From: Manduca sexta
Lineage: Eukaryota; Arthropoda; Insecta; Lepidoptera; Sphingidae
Assembly: GCF_014839805.1 (NCBI RefSeq)
Contig: NC_051139.1
Location: 62,001 to 126,000 of the forward strand
Reading direction: 5' to 3'
Length of the DNA: 64,000 bases
The stretch's first letter is position 1. Every line of letters begins with the position of its first letter. Positions 25,346 to 36,995 of the stretch are shown one piece after another. Made by a program: the position numbers and the translations under genes. Below the pieces are notes generated by a model. The model was not told the DNA's origin, made no database searches, and saw only the letters and a list, made by a program, of their open reading frames with translations.

Positions 25346-26950
25346 TATTTATTTTGTTCCAATCTTAGACTTTTTTTTACATCTATGAATACGTTATGGA
25401 AAAGTGTTGTATTCAAGAAGGCAAGTATATGTTGTTATTTATTAAGGTAATGTTAAAATAAGTAAATTACTAAAAATAAATCTATCTGATAAAATTCAGC
25501 CCTGTACATTACACCACCTTACCTGAAAGTATCTCAAAGCCCATAATAACCGTGTATTAGGATCGGTGACATTTCGTTCTGATTTATCTCGTTCCCATAT
25601 GGGTTCGGTGATAAAAATGCTCATAATATAGGATTTTTTAAGATACCTTCAAGGTATTGCCGAACTGGAGAGCATATTTGCGTTATAGAGGTATGTAACA
25701 GCTTTCTGGGTAACATAACTCATTCTGTCGTGTGCTAATTCGTCGTCTTGGATATTGCTGGCTTCTTCTATCGCTTAGCAGTGAAAAATAATCAAGTTTA
25801 AAGGATATTGAAGGATAATTATTGGAGCATGTCATTTACCTAATATAATTTTCCTCCGTGGAGCAGGAGGTACATAGGTAAACAGATCTATGTTTCTTTA
25901 ATATTCGGTTAAAATTTTCGAAATCGAATTAAGGTTTGCCTGCCTTGATCTGGACTATTTGGGCATCTTTCTTACTATAAACTCAATCACAATTACCTAG
26001 TAATCGATACAACTTCCAAGGTATTAAGTTTGCTACAAAAGAATACTATCTTGAATTTATTTAAGAATAAAAAATTACGAACTTTTGTCGGGATCTTTGT
26101 TCAGCTTTAATAAAGAATATTGCTCTGGGAACGTCGTGTTATATCGTACAAGATGTAGTAATAGCTTAGTAAAGATGCATTGTAATGATCCTTTAAAGAA
26201 TAAAATATCAGTCGCATTTATACTACGTTTTACTCGTAATTTCGCCCGCGTCTGAGTGCACTTTTGGGTTCTAAAGTAGCCCATAGTACTCAGAGATTGT
26301 CTATTAATAAAAACATTTTTAAGCACGGTACTAAAAAATCGCTAAATATTAATATAATTTATGTACAATGAAAAAGTAAATATAAACTCCAACAAAATAT
26401 TCAGGTTAATTTTATATTCCTCAAATATGAGAACCAATAACCGACGTTATTATCATAATGAAGAGCATAAACCGGCTATCCAATTACCTATTAATGATAA
26501 TGAAAATATTGTTTGATAAACACTGCATGTATCAATGCTATAACTTTTCATCAATTTCACGCAATTTCAATCACAGCGCCTGACAGAATTGTCCTAGCAA
26601 TTACACGCGCAAAACAATTTCCCGGTCGCAGGCGTTCCAAAATCTCTAACAAACTTTCGTCTTGCAATGTCACGCTATTTCGGTAAAATTTTTCTTCCAA
26701 TCTGCCTGACGGGTACACACTGGCTTGTATCGACATACTGTCAGCCTTAAAGTTTAACAAATAACACCGCTATATTACCGCCCTGTAAAATGTACTGCAA
26801 ACAAGTTTTATAAAAGGCTAGCTCAAGTGTTCAAGTTGTTTCAAAGGGTTGGTTATTTTTTGACATTATATGATTGAAGAGGTTATATTATAATTGTAGC
26901 CTGTGAATACAGTTTAATTATCGTATAAACGATACAGCCAAATAAAATAA

Positions 26951-26970
26951 ATTGGATTGGATTGGATTGT
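26951..26970 (+). repeat. Short GGATT tandem repeat
   Basis: Three to four copies of ATTGG in tandem. Confidence 0.6.
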
Positions 26971-27302
26971 GAATACAGTATGAGTAACTGTACGGGTTGT
27001 CACGTCTTAAGAAGAGGAAGGAACCTATATTCTATAGGATTCGGAAAATTTGCACTGACTGTACGAAGAACAGAAGTTCTTCCTTTATTTAGTTATTTTG
27101 TGAGCCAGTGGAACTCCGACATTTAATGGGCTAATTTATGCTGTAGACAATACTGCATAGAGTAGGACTCTACTACATATTTTTACCAGTATGACAAATT
27201 GACCCATAGGACATATATATAGCCTAAATTGTACTTCATCCGAGTTTTTATAGTAACGCGATACGATATGTACAATGAGGCCGAAATATAAAGCCCATTA
27301 TA

Positions 27303-27325
27303 GAGAAACATTGTGTTTCTCTAAA
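27303..27325. repeat. Short hairpin
   Basis: TAGAGAAACA and TGTTTCTCTA pair perfectly around TTG. Confidence 0.6.
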
Positions 27326-27498
27326 TTCACTGGGATATTTTCTTATCTTACGCCGTTGTCGTATACGTTAGATGTACACGAGCTAGTCGCAGCTTACTCG
27401 ACGGATCGAGCACTATGACGCGTTTTTCAGAAAATCCTTGCTATTCAGTTGAAAAAATATAGCGAACATCGAACACTAGTACTATAATTACTAATATC

Positions 27499-27732
27499 CA
27501 CACACATACCCCTTTTTATCCCAGACGGGGTAGGCAGAGTCGCAAGTGGTCCATTTTTTATCGCGTCCCATGATGTGATGAAAGCGAGCCTATCGCCGTA
27601 TGGGGCACAAATTCTAAACTCCCGGGCTAATAGAGTAGAAAAAGCTAATATCTCTTACCCTGACCCGAGGATCAAACTCGAAACCCCAGCACTGCAGTTG
27701 TACCGTAATACAACTACGTCACCGATGCAGTC
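27499..27732 (-). mobile_element. SINE B copy, inverted, nearly full length
   Basis: On the minus strand: GCATCGGTGACGTAGTTGTA head, TTTGATCCTCGGGTCAGGG (B box), GGCGATAGGCTCGCTTTCAT, CACATCATGGGACGCG, and a 3' end GATAAAAAGGGGTATGTGTG. Confidence 0.8.
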
Positions 27733-28120
27733 CATTTTAATTAATTAATAATTTGTCATACTAAATTCATAACAAATTGGATGGCATTATACCACAGTCC
27801 ACACATCATACGTTATAATCTGGGGATCCATAGGCACATCATCCAAGCGCGAACACTGGACTAAACGTACTAATCCAGCGTGACAAATGACAACACATCG
27901 GCGTGTCAGCCCGTAATTACTGCACTGACCCGCTTATGTAGCACGTTATTTGGACATTACAGGTATACTGTAGGTAAATAGCGGTCGCTGTCGGTTGGTG
28001 GGAGGATCTTATCACCAGATGCACACATGCGCACGTTAATATATTAAGTGTTAGGCAAAGTGTTTGAAACAAACTAATCGCCATAACGAGCACAAATACC
28101 AATCTCAGAATCGGATATCT

Positions 28121-28165
28121 CATATATTTTCTGACCTGAGATTCGAACTCAGAATCTTATCCACT
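28121..28165 (-). mobile_element. SINE B-box fragment
   Basis: On the minus strand TCTGAGTTCGAATCTCAGGT resembles the B-box region of SINE B. Too short to be certain. Confidence 0.3.
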
Positions 28166-28327
28166 TAACTAGTATGAATAACCGTCTGAATAGTGTAAAT
28201 GTTATAAATTGTGTTAGATATTATAAAGCCTCGTTTGTTTGTAAAATGGGCTTGTAAGTGCCTCGACTTTATGTATAATATAGTCATTTATGTTTCCGTA
28301 ATGGTAGTAGACATAATCAACAACAGG

Positions 28328-28345
28328 TAAGGTTAGGTTAGGTTA
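28328..28345 (+). repeat. Short TTAGG run
   Basis: Three tandem GGTTA units after AGGTAA, matching the insect telomeric repeat TTAGG. Too short to mean more than an interstitial telomere-like motif. Confidence 0.6.
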
Positions 28346-28447
28346 GAAAATACAGAGAGCGACATAATGTTGCCACAACATCATAGTATTATACATATTA
28401 GCGAAAATACACACTACATTTAGTAAACTCACATTAAACGAGGAATT

Positions 28448-28781
28448 ACCGCGGCGATAGCCTAGTTGGGTGTGGAACGGTCTGCCAAGACGAATGTCCG
28501 CAGGTTCAAATCCCGAGGGCACACACCTCTGACTTTTCTAAAAAATCATGTGTGTATTCTTTGTGAATTTATCGTTCGCTTTAACGGTGAAGGAAAACAT
28601 CGTGAGGAAACCTGCACATCCGAGAAGTTCTCTATAGGAATTTCGAAGGTGTGTGAAGTCTACCAATCCGCACTAGGCCAGCGTGGTGGACTAAGGCCTA
28701 ATCCCTCTCAATAGTAGAGGAGGCCCGTGCTCAGCAGTGGGCAAGTATATAATACAGGGCTGGTATTATTATTATATTATT
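28448..28781 (+). mobile_element. SINE A, full length, with 15-bp target duplication
   Basis: A tRNA-like 5' head (GGCGATAGCCTAGTTGGG as A box, GGTTCAAATCCCGAGGG as B box) is followed by a conserved body (AACATCGTGAGGAAACCTG, GGACTAAGGCCTAATCCC) and a (TTA)n tail after CAGGGCTG. The insertion is bounded by identical 15-base copies of ATTAAACGAGGAATT at 28433-28447 and 28782-28796, which shows target-primed insertion and a fairly young copy. Confidence 0.88.
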
Positions 28782-29077
28782 ATTAAACGAGGAATTTAGA
28801 TCTTGTCATCTATAAAAGTCCAAACGCGATTATAATCCTTAGGATTTAGAAGTGCGTTTGATTTATTCCATCAAATCCTTTGAACCTTTCAATATCCCGA
28901 AACTATATACAAATTTAATTATTTAAAGGTAATCCGTGTTGTCAAACCGTAATCCTCCGAGCGAATGACGTGCGCTAAATTCTCTTGTAAAACTTTCATC
29001 ATTTAGTAACAGTCGCAAAGGGAGCTTTACATTACTCAAACATAAAAACTATTGCATCGCCATTTATATTAATGCAG

Positions 29078-29187
29078 ATGCCCGATATGGCGATAAGCCC
29101 TTATCTCGTAAGGGGACAGAAAACACACGGCGATAAGTGGGTGCTTTGAATCTCTGTCTACTCCTTCGGGGACGTAGGGTTTGTGTG
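29078..29187 (+). mobile_element. SINE B 3' fragment
   Basis: GCCCGATATGGCGATAAGCC followed by CACGGCGATAAGTGG and TCCTTCGGGGACGTAGGG, ending TTTGTGTGTT, matches the 3' half of SINE B. Confidence 0.55.
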
Positions 29188-29734
29188 TTTATTGTGTTGT
29201 ATAATCGAACTGGCGACCTCGCGTTTCAGACACCACGGAGCCGAAACACTAAGAACAATAACAGTTTTAAATTAAATGAACTACGTAAACACTTGCAGAA
29301 TAAATCCATTAATTATTCTCATTTCGATGAAACGCTTCATCATTATTTCATAGTTCAAGTTTAATATTTAACCGCGCACTTACTGAATATTATTTTAAAT
29401 AAACGTTCTTTATTTATCACTCGCTAGTTAATGAGTTGGTTTTATTATGTTTAATGTTACTGAGTGAGGAGTTTGTGAGACCAACGATTACTGAAAGCCC
29501 CAAGACTACTATAATTCAAATACATTCAAATTTCAACAGAGAAGATAGTTGGTTTCACAGGTCATGATCTGGTTATATGTGTAATTAAACCGGAACCCTA
29601 AAGACCATCTGTCAGCCCTAAGAGTGACCTAACTGTGAGCTCCTTCTATGTAAATCGGACCATCAACATCTTTTGTTTTATTTTTTATAATTTTGTGTAG
29701 TCTTAATTAAAAAATGATGGTAAATACAGTAACA

Positions 29735-29885
29735 TTAAATTTTCGAAAGATCAACAACTCAGTCCTGCTTGTGACCGTGAAGGCGACCTGTCCGAAAAGT
29801 CGAGAGTACATATAAATATATGTAATATGTAATTTTTTTTGCGAATAAATCCGTAAGGTTGTTTTATTTTAATATCAAACAAATG
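29735..29885 (+). repeat. Interspersed repeat C, worn copy
   Basis: AACAACTCAGTCCTGCTTGT, GACCGTGAAGGCGACC and CGAATAAATCCGTAAGG follow the order of repeat C with many changes. Confidence 0.4.
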
Positions 29886-29943
29886 TGTAAAAATAAAACA
29901 TCTAGGGTCTTCTTTACATCACCCACTTTTGGGTTATCCACAT

Positions 29944-30105
29944 AAACACATCAAGGCTTTATATGCGAAGAGGTAAGCAGAATGTGTTCTGTCCCATGAT
30001 ATGATAGAAAAGTTATCGCCAAATCCGGCACAAAGTCCAGAGTCCAGGGTGACATTGAGCAGAGGAAGCTAATGTCACTTTACCCGACCCGGGATTCGAA
30101 ACTGA
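29944..30105 (-). mobile_element. SINE B copy, inverted, diverged
   Basis: The minus strand has TCGAATCCCGGGTCGGGTAA, GACATTAGC, GGATTTGGCGATAAC and TATCATGGGACAGAACACA, in SINE B order. Confidence 0.65.
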
Positions 30106-30457
30106 ATATTAAAGCATATACGTAGCCAATAACATGTGCAATATTCATCGCGCATTGCGAAAAATATGCTGTACCCACTACGGATTTTGATGCATTCACG
30201 ATAGTGCTCCCCAAAAATATACATAGGCGTTTCTATTAAAATTCACGAAATACGCAAAAAATCGATCCAGCCGCGGAAATATCACGTGAAATAACATACG
30301 CTAAAGTAATAACAGATCGAGCGAAAAAACAGAAACCAATTCACATGAACGGTCGCAGGAAAAGATACTACGAACCTTTAAACTTGAAAACGAATTGTTA
30401 GATCCATGAAAAATATATTTCGAAACAGTCTGCGCGCGGAACGTTCGGAAACGTGAC

Positions 30458-30545
30458 AATATATAACTGGGTGTGCTGTCTCTTAGCACCGTTCGAGTGT
30501 GACCAGTGTTTCATTAGTATTCATATTGTTGTAGAGTGAAATGTA
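30458..30545 (+). promoter_or_regulatory. Candidate core promoter without a coding region
   Basis: TATATAA near 30460 is followed about 30 bases later by TTAGCACCGTTCGAGTG and a short leader-like stretch. The only ATG after it (about 30541) opens a four-codon frame. If real, it would start a noncoding or spliced first exon. No exon that it could feed was found. Confidence 0.2.
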
Positions 30546-30688
30546 CAAAAGATAGCACGTTGAACACTACTCCTGAGTTTTTAAAATCTACTGCTCAAGA
30601 TACTTACGGTTGCAATGTATTCTATTCTTTTTTACAGAATTTTCCTTATCTGTCCGTTCGCTTTGATCGCTTGACTTTTATAATATAA

Positions 30689-30918
30689 TCTATTTGTAAA
30701 TATTATAAAACAATGTCCCGTTTTCTGTCTGTCTGTATGTTGTTGATTTTCTCAAAATCTACTGACCGGATTTTTAACGAGGTATGGTGTGATATTTGGT
30801 ATGGATATAGTTGAAGACCTTCAGGTTATAGGCTACTTTCAATCCCGCGAAAATATATGGCGGGACTTTTATCCCGGAAAACTCTTTCACGCGTGTGAAA
30901 TGCAAAAGCCAAAGCTAG
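30689..30918 (+). mobile_element. Helitron-like non-autonomous element
   Basis: TC start preceded by A, CTAG end followed by T, with ATTATAAAACAATGTCCCG near the 5' end and TTTATCCCGGAAAACTC near the 3' end. Closely related in sequence to the copies at 35677 and 63077. Confidence 0.72.
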
Positions 30919-31660
30919 TTTCCATATATTCGTTTGTTCTCTATTAGCGTTTACTATTGTTTAAAGGTATCTTGTTTAAGTCTCCAGTTCCTACTGTGTT
31001 TAGCATCACCCAAATTCAATAGCCTTATAAAACACTGTCCAAGATTCATCAGTTTTCACTTTACTTAGTCATACCAACCAACCAAATCATAGAAATATTT
31101 ATTTTAAATCTAAATACCAATTAACAAAGAAAAATATTCCGAATTTGAAAACACACGTTGAATAAACGAAAATTAGTTTTAGTTAAACTTCGTCCAATTT
31201 ACGTACGTAAAAGGTATTTCTCGTATCGTTGAAGTCCCGTATGTCCAGAAAATAGCGTATAAACCTCCATAGTTCTCCCGATAGCCGCCGGGGAAATCTA
31301 AAATTGAGTACTGTTCACGTTAACAAGCTAGGGAGGGATACAGCTTCCAAATCAAATTTGCTGCTCATGACATCAATATTGTATACCCTAAACAACGCTT
31401 AAATTCTGTTTAAAACGAATCAATTGAAGCTCGTGAGATTGTAATGTGAGAAAGAAATATTTATTATTGAACACAAATAGCATAACGTGCGTATAGTAAC
31501 ACAACAAAACAAAAACATAAATCTAAAAGTATAAATTATACGTATTGTGCCAGCAATGGGACCCCTCATTCAGCTACTTGATGCAGTACTAGTCTGATAC
31601 CGCAGCGTTGATTATCAATAAGGCACCGCAGGTGACATACGGACAGTAAGTAGGTGTATA

Positions 31661-31950
31661 TAAATATATATAACTCAAAGGTGACTGACTGACATAGTGA
31701 TCTATCAACGCACAGCCAAAACCACTGGACGGATCGGGCTCAAATTTGGCATGCAGGTAGATGTAATGACGTAGGCATCCGCTAAGAAAGGATTTTGATT
31801 AATTCTACGCCCAAGGGGATAAAATAGGGGATGAAAGTTTGTATAATTTTTCGACTGATTAAACTGAAATTAAAGATTGGAGCTAATATGATGAAGATGC
31901 TTAAATATGCTATAACATCCTCCATTTTTGACGCTGCGGGCGGAAGCTAG
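31661..31950 (+). mobile_element. Helitron-like element of a second family
   Basis: Contains AACTCAAAGGTGACTGACTG near its 5' end and GCTGCGGGCGGAAGCTAG followed by T at its 3' end. The 3' end resembles that of 45922-46751. The exact 5' boundary is unresolved in AT-rich sequence. Confidence 0.6.
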
Positions 31951-32073
31951 TTATTAATATAAAGGGTTTAGCCTATGGTCCAATATGGTATAGTCAATAT
32001 CCTGAATTGTACGTAGTGCAATTCATATACTGAATTCTTATAATCTCAAGAAACCCAAAGATTACGAACTGAA

Positions 32074-32310
32074 CGACTGGCTCGGTAGTGTAGTTCTATC
32101 GAGGTATGACTCTAATGAGAAGGTCCCGGATTCGATCCCCGGGTCGGATACAATGATTTTGGGATTTTCTATTTAATATCAGCCCAGTCAGGAATTTTTG
32201 CCTGATACGGCGATAGGGTCGCCCACTATCACATCATAGGACGGAACAAACACAGCGAAAAATGCGCCACTTCCTACCCCTCAGGGGATAAAAGGCGTGT
32301 GTGTGTGTTT
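32074..32310 (+). mobile_element. SINE B copy, full length
   Basis: CGACTGGCTCGGTAGTGTAG head, GGATTCGATCCCCGGGTCGG B box, GATACGGCGATAGGGTCGCC, CACATCATAGGACGGAACA, GCGAAAAATGCGCCACTTCC, end GGATAAAAGGCGTGTGTGTG. Confidence 0.82.
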
Positions 32311-33155
32311 TCAAATTACGAAAACTGAAAGCAGCTGATTTTGAACTAGCGACCACCGCCTCGATAGTCCACTCGCTAGACTAACGCAGACTAATTTACC
32401 AAATAAATAATGTAAAGCGACTAACTGGTTGTATAAATTGCTAACCGCATGTCCAAGGCTTGTCTTGAAAACTTTCGCTGTATTTCATGGGCGTAGTGTT
32501 ACCATCATTGATTGTTGTCGCAGAACAATACACTTGAATCCTAGCTTTTGTTAAAATAATTCTAATGCATTTAAAATTTATGGGGGTTCGTTGATAGCAG
32601 TGGGGGGAGGAAGAACATTTCGTAACTATATTACTAAGCACCTTCTAAGACAATAAGGTATAATTTGAACCTAAAGATATCATCAAAACGTGATGTCGTA
32701 TCCTAGTATGACGAGCGTATTTTAATGTAATAAAGATTTATATCTTTTACAGCTTTGGGTGGAGTTGCTACTGTTTGTAACTAAAAACCATAGAGACAGC
32801 TACTGTGATATAATTGTTTAAAAACTGTCCAAGGAATGGGGAAAAATCCACTTAAACCGAAACGCGTGTCAACCCTGTGTAAGCATGAAGTTTATTTGTT
32901 TCATAAGGTTCTTTCGCTATCATTATAACTTTTAATTCATTTAGTACGGTTACGTTTTACGAGAGGAATTCACGTTTTGTTATCTATCTTTAATTAAAGA
33001 TGGCGTTGTGCTAGTTTATTAAGTTTCGAACCCTTTATGAGCAGGGAGTCAGACTGCTTGCCATTCATAGAGTTTTGACTGCAAGCGATATTAAATCTTG
33101 TTACTATTATGTATTAATTGGACAAACTCGCGTGTAGTCAATGATACTGATTAAA

Positions 33156-33350
33156 TCTATAGTAAAATATAAAGTTGAAGAGCTTGTTTGTTTGGACGCG
33201 CTAATCTCAGAAACTACTAAACCGATTTTGAATTTTTCTTTACTAATAGGAAGCTACATTACTCTTTCAACTGCTATATGCTAATTTGTCGGGAATACAT
33301 TTAACCTGAACAAACTATTATTACGCGGGCAGATTCGTAGGCAAAGCTAG
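33156..33350 (+). mobile_element. Helitron-like non-autonomous element
   Basis: TC start after A, CTAG end before T. The body has GCGCTAATCTCAGAAACTAC and CCGATTTTGAATTTTTCTTT, similar to the copy at 6074. Confidence 0.68.
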
Positions 33351-33648
33351 TTTAGCAATTAAGTTGAAGCAACTATCAATTTTATAATGTTTCGAATCTT
33401 ATTTTTTTCTCGTCCTATAATTTTATCAACACTGAAAATATGTGTAATGATTCATGATATACTACGTGTTCTATGAATTACAAAGATTTCTGATGATTAA
33501 TATCTAAGATAGGAAATGAAAATTGCTAAATGATTAGCGATAATAATATAATCTTACTGGATTTCTGGGAAAAATTAGCACACCGGTTTTCTAGGTATAA
33601 TAAACTATTAAACATAAAACAAAACTCTTATTATAATAAAAATATTAA

Positions 33649-33936
33649 TCTATATATCGGTATATATAAATGAATCCCTATTTCCCATGGTCACGCCATC
33701 ACGCGTGAACGGTTGGACCGATTTCACATTTTTTTTTGTTGTGTTTGTTATTGTCAGGAGAAGGTTCTTATGAAAGAAAAAAATCAAAAATTGGTCGGAA
33801 AATTAGAAAATTTAAGAAAACTTAACGAAAACATTAATTTTATATAACTGTCAATTGTTTGAAATTGTCAACGATTGACAGAATGCGCGCTGCAAATTCA
33901 TAGTTAAGACGGGACAACGTCTGTCGGGTCAACTAG
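33649..33936 (+). mobile_element. Helitron-like element of a third family
   Basis: TC start after A; ends GGGACAACGTCTGTCGGGTC then AACTAG before T. The 3' hairpin GACGGGACAACGTCTGTC is typical of a distinct family. It begins about 300 bases after the preceding Helitron. Confidence 0.65.
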
Positions 33937-34234
33937 TATAAAACAAAATCAATGGTTAGCGATGCTGTCGTTGGGAATCCGCCATTGTCCACATGCACCA
34001 TTCTGTACTACAATCGCGATGCTGTCGCACTTCAGTAGTGTTTCGGCGAGGGCGACCTACCTTAGTGGTGGTATACCGGTCTCGTCACCTTAAGACATTG
34101 ACTGTTATGTCTCGCGATGTCCAGTATATATACAACATAAATTTTTGTATACCATAAAGACGAAACAACGAAATTAGATTTTGGTATAAAATATCACATA
34201 AAAATGATAATGAAAACACGCGGAATTTATATGT

Positions 34235-34330
34235 CAAGCGAGCCGCCTGCGTCGCCGCAGGGACCGAGCGGGACGTGTGCGGGGCCCCGGGGTGGGGAAG
34301 GGTAATTGTAAATGCCGGCTGGAGTAGTAT
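34235..34330. other. GC-rich island
   Basis: About 95 bases, well over half G+C, in AT-rich surroundings, with GCCGCCTGCGTCGCCGCAGG and GGGGCCCCGGGGTGGGG. No frame or promoter elements are clear. Confidence 0.45.
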
Positions 34331-34959
34331 CAGTAAGAGACCGACATTAACCAGATTTGTATTAATAAAAAGCTTGACGAAATTTTAATATGGTTTTGGG
34401 ATAAAATATAACATGAATGTTAAAAATTAAACCAATGAGATTGTGCTACTGATTCTCAACAAACTGATTTCGGGTTTGTGATATGCTAAAAATAATCTTG
34501 TTTATACAGTCAATATATATTAACTACAATATGTAAGTAAAATAGTGTTTACATACTGTGTATTTTTAGACATCCTGCAAGATGTGTGCGATAAAATTAG
34601 ATTTGAGTCACTCTGAAAATTATTTTTAATCGTTAATGTTACTAATTAATCTCAAATTTACCGTATCACAAGGTCAAATCGTTCCTAAAATCGGTCTAAT
34701 GCCATTTATCAAAGTGAATAAGGATAAAAAAGTTATATTTTGTGCTTCACCGTTGTTATTAATATAAGACAGATAACTGGCGGTCGCGAAAATGCCAATA
34801 TCATTAGTCGACATTAATCGAACTACGCCTTAGTAAATAAGGTTTAGCGTATTATTGGCAATCCTGAGGCGTAAATCTAAAACCTAATGATTAGCAAGCG
34901 ATGGTGCATTCCTCTAAGTCGTCGGAATGATGTAGTCTTTCTTTCTTTTCTCTATCTAA

Positions 34960-35049
34960 CTCGATGACGTAGTTGTATTGCGTGCGAGGTAGGATAACCT
35001 CCGAGTTCCTGTCGATTCCTAGGTCGGGAATAAAAGCGTGATGTGTGTA
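34960..35049 (+). mobile_element. SINE B with internal deletion
   Basis: The tRNA-like head (CTCGATGACGTAGTTGTATT, CGATTCCTAGGTCGGGAA) is followed directly by the 3' end TAAAAGCGTGATGTGTG. The whole middle of the SINE is missing. Confidence 0.6.
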
Positions 35050-35676
35050 TATGCTTTTTTATTGCTTATAAGGAGATGAGCATATCGCTCGCCTGAAGGT
35101 AGGCGATCGACCAGGAATAATAACTTGTAACACCATACAGACGTTTAAATAACAAAGTAGGAGTGCGTGGCACTAAACTGCACTCGTCACTCAAGACATA
35201 AAGTGTAAAGTCTCATACACATCGCATACCCGTGGCCTATTTCCGAAACATGATGAGCCACTAGTTTTTTTTCCATATTTATAACCTATACATTCACAAA
35301 CGAAATATTTCCCAATAACAGATTAGCCATATTGTTTAAAATGAACCCTATGTACAAAGAAAGTGTAGAGAAATGTAAAACGTCCGAACCGCGATATCGG
35401 GATTTTTTCAGCTCACGAGTCAATTTAGCAAAAGCTGGCTACCAATTCACTTTTGTTTTACCCTTTATTCGAGTGCACTTTCGCAAAGGAGTTTGTGTCG
35501 CGAAATGGTTTGCAAACCATGAATTTTGAGGTGTAGGGCTGACAGTTTTAAAATAGTGTATAAAGTCATGTATGTGGCCGAGATTTAATTATGTAGCTCG
35601 AGGAAGTATTTTCGTAGGCTTGAGATAAGTAACGTTATAGTAAGTAACTAGTCTAATTAATTGAATGGGCACGATA

Positions 35677-35891
35677 TCTATTTATAATATTATTAAACAA
35701 ATTACCTACAAGCTGTCTATATGTTATCGATTTTTTCAAAATCTTCTGAACGGATTTTTACGAAATTTACTATGGCGATAGTTTAAGACCCTGGGAAGTT
35801 TATAGGCTACTTTCTATCCCGGGAAAATATATAGCGGGACTTTTATCCCGGAAAACTCCTTCACGCGGGCGAAGCCGCGAACAAAAGCTAG
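35677..35891 (+). mobile_element. Helitron-like non-autonomous element
   Basis: TC start after A, and a well-preserved 3' end with hairpin CGCGGGCGAAGCCGCG nine bases before CTAG, then T. This is the best-preserved 3' end in the window. Confidence 0.75.
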
Positions 35892-36852
35892 TTATGGAGT
35901 ATAAAAGGTTTCCCTTAGCATCCACTAATTAATCATGACGTATTTATTATCTTTGATATTTTACATAAAATTCATTAGTATGCGGGTTGTACTTTGTTCT
36001 CATTTTAAATATGCATTATGAAATATTAACCGAATGGCAAATAAACAACTAATAATATGTGATTACATTGTTTTATTAAAATATTGCGCATGTTATTTCG
36101 AATTGGACATGGCTCGACCTTTGGTTTGCTTATTTAACAAATCAATTTTATGCACTTCACAGAATGAATATTAACAGGTTTAACCGAAAATAATTCATTT
36201 CACGAAGAAAGGTCGTGAGTTCAATCCCCGCGTTGGAACGAATTTCTTTAATATGTATTTGTCTCGGGTGGAGTTGTGGGAGCAAATGTAATAATTTGAC
36301 TTTAGAAGAACTTTTTTGTAACGACTGACTCAAAATTCAAACTTTACTCAGGCTAACGAAACTAGAGTTTAGAAAACAATAAAATCATCCCTATATAAAA
36401 TTTTCTATTTAAAAACAGATTTCGACATTGTTACGAAAATCTGACAACTGTGCAGGTTTAATTTTTCTTTAATATACAACAAGCTACAAAAAATCTTCAA
36501 TCGACTCAAACTTAGGTCCTCACCGGTTCCACACTATCACTAGATTAAGAACTCTAAATTTCCACACAACGCCAAGCGGATCGCTAATATATGAGTAAAC
36601 GGTGCCCTAACGAGGCGTATTACACGTCAGGGTTGCCATCGGCTGTAATAACCCATTATGCACGCAAATAGCCCGGCTCCAAACAACGCGTGTGAAGACG
36701 CCCCTGATTACTGTGTTGTAGATTATGGGTAAGCGACTTTGTGGCACTGGCGATAGATAGGGTTGTCACTTGGTAATTATGTGATAGGTATTAAGCTGTG
36801 AAAGTATTTAGGTTGTTTTTTTATATCGGAGTTTAAAGGTAGGTTTAATATG

Positions 36853-36995
36853 ATATGAAATGAAATGATTTATTTGAATCCGTAAAATGTTATACATTAT
36901 TTAGATTCCGTCAATATTAACTCTACCACCAGGTCGGAAAGCAGTTCTCACCAGAGAAGAACGGGCAAGAAACTCTGGTGTTGCTCTTTTTAAAA
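36853..36995 (+). repeat. Probable LINE 3' end fragment
   Basis: CCACCAGGTCGGAAAGCAGT and GAACGGGCAAGAAACTCTGG with GTTGCTCTTTTT resemble a retroelement 3' end common in lepidopteran DNA. Recognition by eye only. Confidence 0.35.

Noticed and set aside
28328..28345. Telomere or telomere-fusion site
   Set aside because: Only three TTAGG units; no longer array or telomeric retroelement nearby.
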